From Trissonchulus latispiculum (lineage: Eukaryota > Nematoda > Enoplea > Enoplida > Ironidae): a stretch of 64,000 nt of DNA. The stretch is taken from assembly GCA_030248195.1 (NCBI GenBank), contig JASAND010028644.1, positions 1-64,000 of the forward strand, written 5' to 3'. Positions 41,746 through 53,882 of this stretch are shown here, in pieces; within the stretch, counting starts at the first letter, position 1; every line of letters starts with the position of its first letter. Made by a program: the position numbers and the translations under genes. The notes below the pieces were generated by a model. The model did no database searches. It worked only from the letters and a program-made list of their open reading frames with translations, and was not told the DNA's origin.

Positions 41746-42684
41746 GGTGCTGGTATCGTTTTGTGTAAATTTGACCCTATAGGCTTTAATTCTTTATGAA
41801 AGTGGATGAAACTTTCCAAATATACTATTTCGGTGCTCTTTAACATTCTGGGACCAGTCGAGACACCAGATTGGTTGGCATGGCTGGAAAGAGGGCCCAA
41901 AAATGAACATTTTTGCTTCTACAACTTTTGAGGTATCTCTTGTGGTTAAATAAGCAAAAAAAAACAATTTTTGGGGTCCAAAAATGGCCGTTTTCGAGAA
42001 AATCAGTTTTTTCAAAATTACTACCAAATCGTACGGACAATTTTGGTTTATTTATACTCGATCGATACACAGTTTCATTGCACATTTTATCAATGCCTAT
42101 TAGCCGGAGTTTGTTGCTCTAAGCTAGAGATTTGGCCGAAAAACCATTTTGGCAAAACTGCGATTATTTTGTTTTGAACATCGATTTCTCAAAAATTTCT
42201 CAATGGATTCGCGTGATTGTTGGCAAGATGACAATTCGCACTATTGCGGAGGGTCATTTTTCTTGGTTTGAGCTAAAACATAACCAGTTGCGAAAAAACT
42301 GAATACAAAGTTGCGAAATTTCGTGTCACCGCACATTTAATGGATTTTCTTGACCGTTAAGACCTGCTGAGCCAAATCCAAAAAAAGGTCCCTCGGCACA
42401 CATCTTCTTTATAGGACAGCACAAGAAAAACTTTTGGCCGATTCCACAGTTTTGAGAAATCGATGTTCAAAAATTTTTGGTCTATATTCAGCCTGTCAGA
42501 TGTCAGTCTGTCAGAAAATATTCGCTATTTTTTTCGGATTTTTACTAGTTTCGTATTCTCATGAGAATTTACAGATTATAAGCTTTAAAATGATGTATAA
42601 AGCTCTTTCCAACTCACAAAAGTGCGAAAGTTATGGCGTTTCAAAAATACCCACAAAAGCACTGCACAAAACGATACCAGCACC
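41746..42684. mobile_element. TTAA-target element, family 1 copy 2
   Basis: TTAA|GGTGCTGGTATCGTTTTG on the left and ACAAAACGATACCAGCACC|TTAA on the right: long, nearly perfect TIRs with TTAA on both sides (41,742-41,745, 42,685-42,688). 939 bp, no transposase. Very similar to the copy at 61,067, which lies in the opposite orientation. Confidence 0.9.
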
Positions 42685-42803
42685 TTAAGACTTCGAGCTT
42701 CCCAAAACAGTGTAGCGAAACGGGCGCTTATTTTACAGCTGATTCAACAGCCAGTCAAATATTTTCATAATTACACCTTCCTATCATTGGCTATGCTGCT
42801 TAA

Positions 42804-43783
42804 GGTGGTGATTCCTTTTGGGCACATATTGTTACTTGGCGACGTAAATCAAGATGAAATTTGATGAAACTTTCCGAAATAAGTTCTTTTAGCGTTCTAA
42901 CACCCTCCGCGCAATCCCGATTCAAAAATTCGAGATTTCCGGTCAGAGTGGTTTTTCCCAGTTTTTGAACGTTTGGCAGCTGCTATACAGTTATGACTAT
43001 ATTCATTCGAAAGATCCCGTTGAGGTTCACATTTTTGCTTTTTAACGCAAGTTTCTAGCTTTTCTCTACCGTGAGATATAGCCGATTTTCTTGTTTTGGC
43101 ATCAAAAACTTGTCATGTTTGCAGAAATCAAATAATCCAACATTTCTTGAACTACGCAAGTCGCAAAATCAAACTAAGGGCGTCGATCTGAAGGTCTCAC
43201 AGGGACAAATTATCCGACGCATGATCGTCTTCCAACTGCTATCCTGTAGGCTGCTATCAGAAAAAATGTAGTTTTTGCAAAAACACGACCAATTTTTTTC
43301 AAAGATTGTGGAGCATTCACCGTGCAAGCTGGAGGGCTGCTACTGAACAAATGTGTTCTGCACAAATATACCCAGGGACGATTTTTTAGTTGCCCCGATT
43401 GCTGCTTTCCAGCTATAGTAATCGCTTGACAAATTTGGAAAAACTAGGCAAAATACAGGTTACACACACATTTCAGCTTATTTCTCTACAACGAAGAGCG
43501 ATTTTTAAAAAATAAAAAATCGTCCCCAGCTATTTGATAGAGGTATCGAATGATATAACCGATGTCTCGCGAAAAAATTTACTTGAGCCTGCAAAAATTC
43601 TGGAAAATTATACTTCTTCTAAAATGTGGTAAAAATATTATAGAAAAGCAACATTGGTTTCATGGTATGCGTTAAAAAGAGAAAATGTCAAGCTGCATTT
43701 TGATATAAAAATGGCTTCTTAACTCCAAGTAATGAATGAGTAATAATGGTGCAAACTTTATGTGACCAAAGGGAATCACCACC
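42804..43783. mobile_element. TTAA-target element, family 2
   Basis: TTAA|GGTGGTGATTCCTTTTGGG and CCAAAGGGAATCACCACC|TTAA. 980 bp. The terminal GGTG is shared with family 1, but the interior is different. A shortened relative is at 59,885-60,449. No transposase. Confidence 0.88.
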
Positions 43784-43787
43784 TTAA

Positions 43788-44879
43788 ATACATTGTTGTT
43801 TCTCTGCAGTCCGTCCAGTTTAGTGTGGTCTCCCGTTCGGTGCGAGCGTGTTTATCAGTTTTGCTTCTTGGCTTTTGTTTCTTTGACCCCACTTTAGTTT
43901 TTTTCTTATTCGATCTGTTGTTCCCTTTTATGCAGTGGTAATTTTAGGCAGTAAGTAGGTAGTTTTACAAAGAGCGCTCTTAAATATTGATTTTTTTGAA
44001 ACAGTATGAGCAGCTCTAAAACTTTCACAGTGCTTTAAACTGCTCCCTAAAACTTGTTCTTAGCCTATCTCTTAACTGTCTTGCTGCATCTTCGTTGGAA
44101 ATTTATGAGGAACTCAACAAGTTTTAAGTGATTTGATATTACTTGCTTACCAAAAAAAGCGTCTGCAAAATGTTTGTGAAATGTTAGACTTTAAATGACT
44201 TAGGATGAATAATATACAAGAGGAAACGTAAGAGGGTTAGATGGCGGAAATATAGAAAATACAACTGATTTCACATCAACGTAGATGTGAAAGCACAGAA
44301 ATATAAAAGTAAAGAGTGAATTTCATTGGTTAACAAGGGATGGTATGGGGATCATGCCACCTATCGGATAGAGATGAGGATTTTGGCTCGCTGCTCGTCT
44401 AGTCGAGCCGAGCTGGCAACAATTTCTGCAGAGTCGGAGAATTGAAACTCCGAGCCTAGCCGACCCTATCAGAAAATTGTATTTCGTCATATTTCCGTGT
44501 TTGTCCATAGTTTAAACCAGAATGTCTAACATATTCAGTGTCTATCGCGTATGTCTTCAGTTTTTAATTTTACAGATTGATGGCGCAGTCCCTCAAGGCC
44601 TGTCTCACATTTACGAAGATTTCCTTTTTGATTATATAAATTTGTGGAGAATTGCACCAGAAATCTTCAAAGATTTCAGTGTCAAATGTACAGGATTCTC
44701 CAGTTTTCTTCAAAGAAAATCGGGTTTTGCCAATTTTCTTTGGAAATTTCGGCCATCTCTTGGTGCCTGCTATGAAGAAAAATGGAAAAAAGCTGTAAAT
44801 AGGGGGTAGGGAACCAGTGCTCGAGCTTATGTATTACTTGTTTTGGCTCGGAATTGTGAAAAATTTTGACGAGAGGTAA
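43788..44879. other. No gene recognised
   Basis: AT-rich. A 95-codon frame at 44,522-44,809 follows a TTTTACAG but has no recognisable similarity or downstream donor. Confidence 0.4.
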
Positions 44880-45510
44880 TTTTATTGTGAGGGGAGGTCA
44901 TTTTAATGATTTTGGATGTGCGTGTGTGTTGATGGAATGGGTTTAAAATCGTTACAATGAGAATTTTTTCTGAGAGGATGAGGAGAGGAGAGGTCATTTT
45001 ATTATAAGAGGAGGTGCTTTTAATGATTGTGGCTGAGAGCGTGTATTTTACATATGCCAATGTAAAAGTTATTAGCTACAGTGGTCAGATGAAATGGGTA
45101 TAAAAATGGCTCCAACGAGATTTTTTTCTGAAAGAGTGTGAACTTACAACAATAGGAACTTTTATAAAGCTACATTATTTGTGGAAAGCAGGGTTGAAAA
45201 AGCTACAATTTTCTTACGCGAAGGAGGGTTGAAAAGCTACAACTTTTAATCAGCTACGCTAAGACTATGCATAGCCATACGTGTCGTGTGTCTTGGGTGC
45301 GCGAAGGAGGGGTCTGAAAGCTACAACCTTGTGTGCTTGTGTACTTGGGTTGTAGCTTTCTGAAGGTCTGCTTGCGGAGTTGGGATGTAGCTTTTTGAAG
45401 GTCTGCTTGCGCTAGTCGGGTTGTAGCTATTTGAAGGTCTGCTTGCGGTAGTCGGGTTGTAGCGTTCTGAAGGTCTGCTTGCGGTAATTGGGTTGTATCT
45501 TTTTCTAGCT
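44880..45510. repeat. Degenerate tandem repeats ending in a 36-bp array
   Basis: 44,880-45,140 holds two to three diverged units with GGAGGTCATTTTAATGAT and TTTTTTTCTGA. 45,160-45,340 repeats GGAGGGTTGAAAAGCTACAA. At 45,345-45,508, TGAAGGTCTGCTTGCG recurs four times with 35-36-bp spacing, each with GGGTTGTAGC. Confidence 0.8.
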
Positions 45511-47080
45511 CTCTTGCTACATGCTTTGAACCTTAAAATCCTAACTTAACTTTCGTTCCTGAGAAAAGACGTAATAGACGAAAAGACGTTCATAGCAATA
45601 CTTGATAACAATTTTAGATATTTGCAAAATTAAAATTGAGCAAGTTATGAGCGGATCTGATCTACTATGAGCTGGAAGTAGCCGCTCAAAAAGATAAGTT
45701 TAAGATTCTTTTTATATTCTAAAGTTGATTAGGGTGGATGCAGTAGAGCTTCGCAAGAACCAGATGGGGCATCGATCTGCCTCGCATTTGAATGGGAAAC
45801 TTTAGCCGATAAGTCTGGGGAGAATCAGCAGGATTAAAATTGGCTTCAGATGCATTTTAGTTCATTTGTTGTAAATTTCGCCATTATGGTGGTGGTTACT
45901 TTACTGGTTCTTGAATTGGACCTGCAGTTGGAATTAGGCCTGTTGAGTTCTCGACTGTTTCATATATTTAAAACTACAAGTTTAGTTTCCTTTTTGCAAT
46001 CTATTTAGTTAATTCATGACAATTGCACAACGGATTTCTAGATCTTGTTGAACTGCCTATTTTATCACCTGTGACATTTTTGCGATGTTCGCTTGTTTCC
46101 TCTATCTTGCACAGGAGAAATATCCGGCAAAGTATTACACAGGACATGGTTGTTCACAATTATAAATCACGGTTCAATGGATGGTATATGCACAGGTTGC
46201 GTGGAATGGAATCACTATTTGCGTGGAAATTTCAATTGGTATGATAAATGGAGGACAACAGGAATGCAAATAACCAAACAAATTGATTGAATTTCAAACG
46301 GAACAAAGCTAAGTCCAAGTTTTGGTCATGGATTAACGAATGAGCAATGCAAGATGAGCTTGTAGTGTTGTAGGGAGTGACAGGATTGATGGGAAGCAGG
46401 GATAAATATGGCGGGTGAAAAAGGTCTCTCTGTGTTTACCCTGCTTTCCAGTCAATGCCAACTTCCGCTTTTCACTTTGAAGCCTTAAAACACGTTTAGT
46501 TATTATAATTTAAAACTTAACTTCAAATGCTAGATTTGCAACTCAGAATTCCACGCATATAATTCCTCTGGTCGCCCAGAGGGGAGAAGGTACCCTCTGC
46601 ATATGTCGGCTGCAAACACGAAACTTGGGATTCTAAGGATCCTCCTTACCTAAAACTCCAACATTCGTTTTTCTTCAGCGCTTCAAGCCAAACTTTTCTG
46701 GTTCCTGCGGGTACCGGTCCATGACTTATGATATAATAGGAATAGTACTGCACGGTACTATTTACATCCCCCCAAATTGTACACTGTACTTATCCGAGTT
46801 TTTCAAGGAGTTGGCCGTTCAAAACCCTTGTGGATGGAGCCAACGGGTGGCTATGATGCGGTTAAAGCAGCACAGTCACTTCTGCTCCGGCAGTAGCCTT
46901 GCCTACGCCTCGGGTAATTGCATTATGCAATTATTCAACGCCAGACCGTGGACCCTGAGCAAATTTGGTCTGGCGTTACCCCTCCTCGCGAAAGCATCTG
47001 GGGTGTGGCACCAAGGAAAAAAAATTAAAATTGTGAACATATAAAGTTTGTCTATTATACTGGACCCTTCACTCATACGT
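45511..47080. other. No gene recognised; dispersed repeat edge
   Basis: Mostly plain AT-rich sequence. 45,592-45,645 is a diverged copy of 48,505-48,560. 46,936-46,985 holds a hairpin, AACGCCAGACC against GGTCTGGCGTT. The 107-codon frame at 46,721-47,044 spans this hairpin and shows no domain. Confidence 0.4.
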
Positions 47081-47084
47081 TTAA

Positions 47085-48476
47085 GGGGGGGGGGGCTACG
47101 AATTTCATTAAAAGTTCGATGGTGGAAAAGCTAGCTAGTCTTTAGCCACATAATACTATTAGGTTTAGTGTAAAACAGTTTAAAGTTTCAAAGAATTCCA
47201 TGCAGCGTAGCGTCCTGTGGAGCCATCAGAAGTTGGTGTTGTCGGTCCAAAGCTCGACACGATACGTACACAAACTTCGCCTTGCCCTGATCGCTATATG
47301 CAAGGTACGGTACCCAAATTTTCCAGAAATAGTTCTAACATATAGTGCTTTGATATCGTCTAAAATAACCCTTAGATCAATGTATACTTTTCTGTGAGAT
47401 ACAATCAAAGTGCGAAAAATTGGGTGTTGTAGGTCTATATGGGTGGAGGTTAACTAACGTCTAATGCGCTGTGGTTTACCAAATGAACTCAACTTTGCTC
47501 TAATTAATACTCCAAGTATCTGTCTTAACTTTTGTAAAATGACGTGATTTCATTAATCCCTGCGTTTGCAGCGCTAGATTACATTATCGATAATGTCGCT
47601 GTCATTTGGTGCCATTTCGGAGATGTGAGTCAATTACGCCAAATTACTGTGGCAGAATCGGCTGAAGCTTTGCGCATTACAGGCCAGTGAGTGTAACAAC
47701 ATGTGCAGAAAGCTAGGCCACTAAACCTCGCTCCAATGTTTGGAAATGCTAGTTTGATTTTTCGAAGTATGGATGGCGATCGCTCCAAAAAGCTCTAAGA
47801 CAGTTGTAAGCGCATACTGAACGAAGGAAGCGTCATATCGAAAAATGGACTTCATATTCGGATTCTGCAGGTCAAATAACCCCTATAAGCCCCTTTTCCG
47901 CAAAATCGGAGACAAAACATTTTTTAACCATATTTTTACTTCGCTTAGCTAGCTTTTCAGGCCTAAAACTAAGGGTTATTTCTTAACGAAAAGTTTGCTA
48001 GCACACTAACCAGAAAGCCAAAGTCCTCGAAACCTACAGACAGTTTGCCCCTATTAGAGCCTAATATTTGCTAGAAAGCTGGGGTAGGCTAGGGGCTGTC
48101 AATTTTATTAGATCGAAAACGGCGGACGGTCACATCGCAACTTTTTGCCAAATTTCAAACTTTGAGCTGGTATAGCTGAAGAAGGAAGCAACGCACGAAA
48201 GCCGGAATACTTTTAGTATTTAGCACTAGTAACAGTTAACATTTATGGCTGAAAGTTTCAGAATTGGTCAAACCGTTAATCCACCAGAGCTGAAAAAACA
48301 TTTTTGAAAAATCCCATTCTCCCCACCAAAATTTGTACTTTGGCGTCCTGCCAAAAACAGTGTAGGTGAGATATATTGTTGCCCACCCTAAACTTTTTAC
48401 TTTGATATGTTGGCTATTGGGGGAAAGTAGCTCTCTCCGACGATGTCGTGCCAACCCGTTCGTAGCCCCCCCCCCC
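47085..48476. mobile_element. TTAA-target element with G-run TIRs and a known empty site
   Basis: TTAA|GGGGGGGGGGCTACGAA at the left and TTCGTAGCCCCCCCCCCC|TTAA at the right. 1,392 bp. The flanks ACTCATACGT and ATTGACGCCTAGA are contiguous across a single TTTAAA in a neighbouring repeat copy at 48,595-48,625, proving the insertion and its 4-bp duplication. No transposase. An exon-like open stretch at 47,573-47,686 lies inside. Confidence 0.9.
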
Positions 48477-48504
48477 TTAAATCTTATTGACGCCTAGAGA
48501 GAGT

Positions 48505-48630
48505 GTTCATAGTAATACTTGATAACAATTTTAGATATTTGCAAAATTAAAATTGTGAACATATAAAGTTTTTCTATTATACTGGGCCCTTCACTCATAC
48601 GTTTAAATGTTATTGACGCCTAGACTCTTA
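48505..48630 (+). repeat. Uninterrupted copy of the repeat hit by the TTAA element
   Basis: Reads TTGTGAACATATAAAGTTTT, ACTGGGCCCTTCACTCATACG, TTTAAATGTTATTGACGCC. The same sequence occurs at 47,025-47,084 up to the insertion and resumes at 48,477. Confidence 0.85.
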
Positions 48631-48838
48631 TCTAGTAGGCAGCACAAAGGGGGAGAAGGCGCCTGTATCAATAGGCGGGAGAGAGGTCACTTCAGTGTTT
48701 CTTGCTCTAGGTAGGGTTTTTTTAAATTTTGCGCAAATATCCCTGAATAACATCCCTTAGTGGGGTTTCGTGCAAATTTCTTTACAAAATTCTTTAGAGA
48801 ATAGACCAAAGGAAAACTGCCAAATGCTCAGAAATCAC

Positions 48839-49490
48839 TGAAAACAAGAGTGCTAATTACACTATATATAAGAAGAAGAGTAAGCCACTAGAGGTTTCCT
48901 CTTCTTGGCATTGCGTAACGGTGCTCCGACCACAATACGCGAATGTTCCCCCGTTTGGTGGGGGGGTCGCGGTACGGAGGTCCCCGGTTGGTTGGGGGGG
49001 GGGGTAGAGCAGAGGATTACGGTAGTTTTTGTTCTATTCGAAAATGGGTCCCTGTTTTGTGGGGGGGGAGTAGCAACGAGAGGTCCCCGTTTGGTGAGGG
49101 GGTAGGCAACAGAGGTCCCCGTTTGGGGCTGGGGGTCGCCAGCAGCCAATCAGATTCAACCAATCTTAGCCTGACTTGGCGAACCCCACCCCCTCAAACG
49201 GGGACCTCCTTCTGCCTACCCCCCCCCTCCTCCAAACGGGGACCCCTTTTGCATACCCCCCCCACCAAACGGGGACCCCTTTTGCATACCCCCCACCAAA
49301 CGGGGACCTGTTTTTGCTACCCCCCCCCCCCCATCAAACGAGGAAGGGGTATGCTTGTCGACCCCCCACCAAACGGGGGAACATTCGCGTATTGTGGGCG
49401 GAGCACCGTTACGCAATGCCAAGAAGAGGAGCCCTCTAGTGGCTTACTCTTCTTCTAATATATAGTGCAATTATGCACTCTTGCTGAAAA
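48839..49490. mobile_element. Foldback element with GGTGGGGGG / CCCCGTTTGG core
   Basis: Arms of about 125 bp: TAAGCCACTAGAGG, CCTCTTCTTGGCATTGCG and ACCACAATACGCGAATGTTC on the left return reversed at 49,365-49,460. The 400-bp core is a tandem of CCCCGTTTGGTGGGGGG units, direct in the left half and inverted in the right, so nearly the entire element can fold into one long hairpin. Confidence 0.88.
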
Positions 49491-50752
49491 TCTGTGAAAA
49501 ATTCACTGAAATGTGCAAAGGAATTTAGAGTCACAAATGTGAATTCTTCGCATATGTCAGATAGGCCTTGCTATTTTTCAAATGACTGAGCCATAATTCT
49601 TTAGTTTTCTTTCGTCATTCCTTCCAAGCCAAGAATTGACATTTCATTCCTACGTGTCATAGTTTTGGCTTTATAATAATGTTACCAGTGAAACCTAGGC
49701 TGTGTTTCTGGGTTTTTGTAGTATCTATTTTTATTAGATATCAAAAAGGTTGAAACTGCTTGTATTCGAAAATCGCCCGCCTAGAACCCATAGCTGTGGC
49801 CCTTGACATCCTCCTGGTCGTCGAATCAACAGTTGTCAGTTTGTGCATCCCAGCGACCCTGTAGTTGCCCGGTGGTCAAGCAATTTATATGGGTACTCTG
49901 TCATTGGGTTTCGGCAACCCGTTCCTTCCTCCACCCCTGATACCTTATTTAGATTTAATTGGATTTTAGTCTTAAAGTTTGTTTCTGATTCATGGAAAAA
50001 TCAGAATTACTAGAATTTCTTGAATTGGAGTAGGAAATGTCCAGCGTGAATAAGACATTGGAGGTGAGTTGTTTTTATGGCGTAGGGATAGAATTGTAAT
50101 GGGTGGGTATTTCTAGAGTGTATTTGCTATGTATTTATAGGTGTGAATATTTGTGAAAATGTTAGAAAGTTTATTTGTGAAATTCACGTGTTAAGATTTG
50201 ATCCTAAACTAGTTTTATAACGTGTTTTTAATCAGCTTTTCCAGCCGCTACGCGGCGTTGTAATCCCAACCAAACTGGATAGAGACCTTCAACCAATAAA
50301 AATCTTCCAGGAGTCATTCGAAATCAATAGGCTTTTTCTGATTGGCTACTTAGGGGGCTGGTCTGATGCAACAATAAAAAGTAGTCAGTCTTGGGTTTTT
50401 CTTTGATACAGAGCGGTCGGGTTTTTCGCTAGTTTTCTACATATATCCATATTTACGCGTTATTTGGCTCCCCCACAGTGTTGCGTTTTTTATACAGACC
50501 CCTATTACTGCTTAGTCGACCTAGAGTCTCCATGCGTTCTTCTATGTTACTTCTACTGTTTATTTGCCCCTTCCTTTATTTATAACCGTCCTACCGATTT
50601 GGGTCGAACCGGCCAAATCAACCTCTGTGCGTATTTATTTGGATTTGGTAATTTTATGGGAATTTGTTTATGATGATTTTGTTTTGAGCTTCCTGTTTGG
50701 TAATTTGTAAGTTCTTCGTATTTCCTTTTATTATTGTGACGAACTAAAGCTT
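49491..50752. other. No gene recognised
   Basis: Plain AT-rich sequence with no repeats I can pair. Short plus-strand frames (for example 50,464-50,673) lack a family signature. Confidence 0.4.
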
Positions 50753-51066
50753 GGTTCACACTGATGTCTTATGTCTTTTGTCTTATGTCTCATGTCTTAT
50801 GTTTTATGTCTTAAGACAGAACCGTTCACTGCTGTCTTATGTCTCTTGTCTTAGGCAGCTCATGTGATCTTTTCAACCAATCAACTTGACAATGGCTAGA
50901 CTAGCTGCAATGTGATTGGCTTATCCCTTAAGACATAAGACAAAACTTGAGCCTAGCCCAAGTCTGCCTTAAGACAAAAAGACATAAGACATAAAACACC
51001 AGTGTGAACGTCTTAAGACATAAGACAAAAGACATAAGACATAAGCCACCAGTGTGAACCAGGCTT
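50753..51066. mobile_element. MITE with GTCTTATGTCTTTTG subterminal repeats
   Basis: CTTGGTTCACACTG at the left faces CAGTGTGAACCAGG at the right. Just inside are five to seven overlapping GTCTTATGTC/GTCTTTTGTC words, mirrored as GACATAAGACAAAAGAC on the other side. About 314 bp, no ORF. The target duplication is unclear. Confidence 0.8.
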
Positions 51067-52280
51067 AATTGTCGTGCTTGTTGTGTCTTCGGCTGTGTAA
51101 AAACTAAGTGACTATTCAAAATCGCTTTCATTAAAACTATAGGTCTCCATTTCTTTGTAGCTTCAGGCTGTAGGATTTTATTATTCGGTAGGTAGGTAGT
51201 TTAGGAATAAAATCTGGCAGTCTAGCTTAGTGTGAGTGTATATTTTGGGGGGTGTGTTGACTATATTCGGGGTAGGTTCACACGTTGTTCGTAAGTTTTG
51301 GCGAGGTTGTTGCTACAGGTCGACTGGAACAACATCTCCTTCAGGTTTAGCCGTTTCTGTACGCAGTACCCACTCCGTAGTGCTCAGTAGCTTGGTTGAC
51401 TTTCTACTAACATTACAGAATGGTGCCAGTTTGGGGAATGAACGTATATTAAACGAGTTATAGCAAAATTACTGATTTCCTACTCTGTCAGTAACGTAGC
51501 CGTGTGACCAATCAAAATTGTGTTCAGGTCGACAGTCAGGTATGAAGCTAAAGTTTTTGCCAAATATACAGGCAACTCACATGGAGCAGCTATCCTTGTA
51601 AATAAGCATTTATGTAGGACAATTTGTAGTTTGTTTATTCTCAGCCACTGCGCGGCTGAAAGCTGCTATCTCCATCATAAACATTTTCTGGTACCAGATT
51701 TTTGCTGAGGGGCAATCCTATTGGGGGGAGAGCATGCTCCTGCCCCCCCCCCCCCCGGCTGCGCGCCTGTATAGGAGTAAACTCTACATTCATCAGTTTT
51801 CCAGGTAAGCGTGACGACTTAGAAATATTAAAGCTTATTCCAAATAATACTGTTCTCGTTAAGATGTTTTTCGTGCACTGTCAGCGCACCATTGGAGAAG
51901 ATTTTTCTCAACGTTTTATTATCCTCTGCTGGGCTGACGAATCTTGCTTTCGTAAATGAAAAGACGTACTGAAGTGGGCGGTATTGTGGTATCCAACCAA
52001 TGAAGATTAAGGCTGGGTCCTGACACTGCTTCTTGCACCCTCAGCCACGACTCCTGACTGGCCCAGATGTAAGCCATTACTATGTAATCGAGCGCAGGAT
52101 ACTTAGTTCACGCCCCGTAAAACAGGAAACCTCTTACTTATCCGGTTCAGCAAGTGCATCCACCAGTAGTATAGTGTGCACTTGCCGCACCTCAATCATT
52201 TAGTTGAGACTTACCTCCTACTCCCTGTAATTCTTACAAGAACGCCACCACCTTTTATAGATTTTTGTCAATTCCCAAGA
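51067..52280. other. No gene recognised
   Basis: Contains a hairpin, CAGCCACTGCGCGGCTG, at 51,644 and a C run at 51,743-51,758. The short frames look random. Confidence 0.4.
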
Positions 52281-52742
52281 GTTCGCGGTTCCCAAGAGAC
52301 AAATATCAGAGGCACCGACCGATTAGGTCATTAATCAAACTCGATAAGTGGTCCCAGGAGGGTAGGTGATATGCAATTCGGTGTGGTCCCAGGGAATAAC
52401 ATACGCTGAGCGTGGGTAAAATTAAAATATAAGGTGGCGTCGTCCCAAGGGAAGATGGAGATTTGAAGATGAGATTTGAAACCCTCGTACTGTCCAAACT
52501 AGTTCAACCGAGTCACTCCTACCTTACACCTACCCTACGTTTTCAACTTACAAATTTCCCCTTCACTTGTCCCGTCCTGTCTAGCCCTAGTTTTTTTTCC
52601 CAATTTTTGTGCTCCGAGTCACTCTGAACTTACACCAATCTTACTCCAAGCATGCTTTTTCCTGATATTTCATAGAATCCGACCTTGTCCTTTCCTTCCT
52701 GACCTTAACTTTACGCTACCGTAATTCTATACGTTTTACTTT

Positions 52743-52844
52743 TTACGTTTTAATTGATTCACAGTACTCGAAGTCGTCGCGTCGAAATGGCCCACCAATC
52801 TAGACATGACTAACTTCGAGTACTGTGAATCAATAAAAACGTAA
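52743..52844. mobile_element. 102-bp hairpin MITE
   Basis: TTACGTTTTAATTGATTCAC and AGTACTCGAAGT face ACTTCGAGTACTGTGAATCA and ATAAAAACGTAA. The 32-bp arms have about one mismatch around a 38-bp loop. It sits inside the long-TIR element. Confidence 0.88.
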
Positions 52845-53113
52845 TTAGTCCTTGCTCTTTGACCTTGGTCAGCATTCCTCGAACATTACCCCAGCATTAC
52901 TCACAAGGCTCGGTATGTATGCTCAGTGTATGCTCGGTGTTGGCTCTGAGTAGATTTGGAGTGATTCTTACTGAATATTAATAAAAGCTGGAAAGCTAAG
53001 TGCATAAAAGCACGACGCGAAATCAATAAAAGTACCAACGACAAAGACAAAGCGACATCAAGTCTATAAAGCTTATATATATTGAAACTTAGTCAGAACA
53101 AACATGTCTAGTT

Positions 53114-53480
53114 GCGATTATTACAAACCATACCAGTGGCATTTGCAGTCAGACGTTCAACTTACAAGGTCATGTTCAAGACGTTCACAGTGCCCAGTCA
53201 GAGTATGATGAGTCCGAATCAGAGACAAGTACCGAATGTTCAGACAGTGACTCGAGTTGTGGAGATAATATGAGCCTACTGATATCGGTATTTTTTGGGC
53301 TGAGCTTGTCAAGCAGTCCGAAGAGAGGTTCGAAGGTAGAATAACTAGGTTACCAAATGAGTATCTCGCGGGCGAACGTGATGATGTTGAGGCTTACAAT
53401 GAATTCCAACTAAGGATCCAAGGTGAACTCAATAGGAAAATTTGCTTTCACATCCAGCGTTGTAAGGACAAGGTCGGATT
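53114..53480 (+). pseudogene. Decayed C2H2 zinc-finger / acidic / helical protein fragment
   Basis: The first frame reads CSQTFNLQGHVQDVHS, the second half of a C2H2 finger (C..TF..L..H....H, first Cys lost), then an acidic Ser-rich stretch with SESETSTECSDSDSSC. Near 53,270 the coding signal shifts one frame to IFWAELVKQSEERFEGRI and EYLAGERDDVEAYNEFQLRI. The order finger, acidic linker, helical domain resembles proteins I recall encoded repeatedly by mobile DNA in aquatic animals, but that is from memory only. It is the sole coding remnant within the long-TIR element, probably captured or part of its former gene set. Confidence 0.5.
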
Positions 53481-53882
53481 CTATGAAATATCAGGAAAAA
53501 GCATGCTTAGAGTAAGATTGGAGTAAGTTAAAAGTGACTCGGAACACAAAAATTGGGTAGCTACGAAATAAGGGCTATACAGGATAAGTGAAGGGAAAAT
53601 TTGTAAGTTGGAAGTAAGTTGAAAACGTAGGGTAGCTGTAAGGTAGGAGTGACTCGGTTGAACTAGTTTGGACAGTACGAGGGTTTCAAATCTCATCTTC
53701 AAATCTCCATCTTCCCTTGGGACGACGCCACCTTATATTTTAATTTTACCCACGCTCAGCGTATGTTATTCCCTGGGACCACACCGAGTTGTATATTACC
53801 TACCCTCCTGGGACCGCTTGTCGAGTTCGCTTAATGACCTAATTGGTCTGCTTTTGATCTTGGTCCCCTGGGAGACCGCTAG

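Larger units (their letters stand above)
52281..53882. mobile_element. DNA transposon-like element with about 400-bp terminal inverted repeats
   Basis: Left arm 52,281-52,695 and right arm 53,465-53,882 are inverted copies at roughly 85% identity. They share GGTCCCAGGGAATAACATACG, CCAAGGGAAGATGGAGATTT, CCTCGTACTGTCCAAACTAG and GGTCGGATTCTATGAAATAT in opposite senses. The 770-bp centre carries a small hairpin MITE and a decayed zinc-finger fragment. The superfamily is not clear and no target duplication could be fixed. Confidence 0.82.

Noticed and set aside
44522..44809. Frame after TTTTACAG as an exon
   Set aside because: No donor in a fitting place and no recognisable protein; kept only as a remark.
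46721..47044. 107-codon frame
   Set aside because: Spans a hairpin and repeat edge; no domain or splice context.
47573..47686. Exon-like open stretch after TTTGCAG with a GTGAGT donor
   Set aside because: Lies inside the TTAA element whose insertion is proven by its empty site; its exit phase also fits no neighbour.
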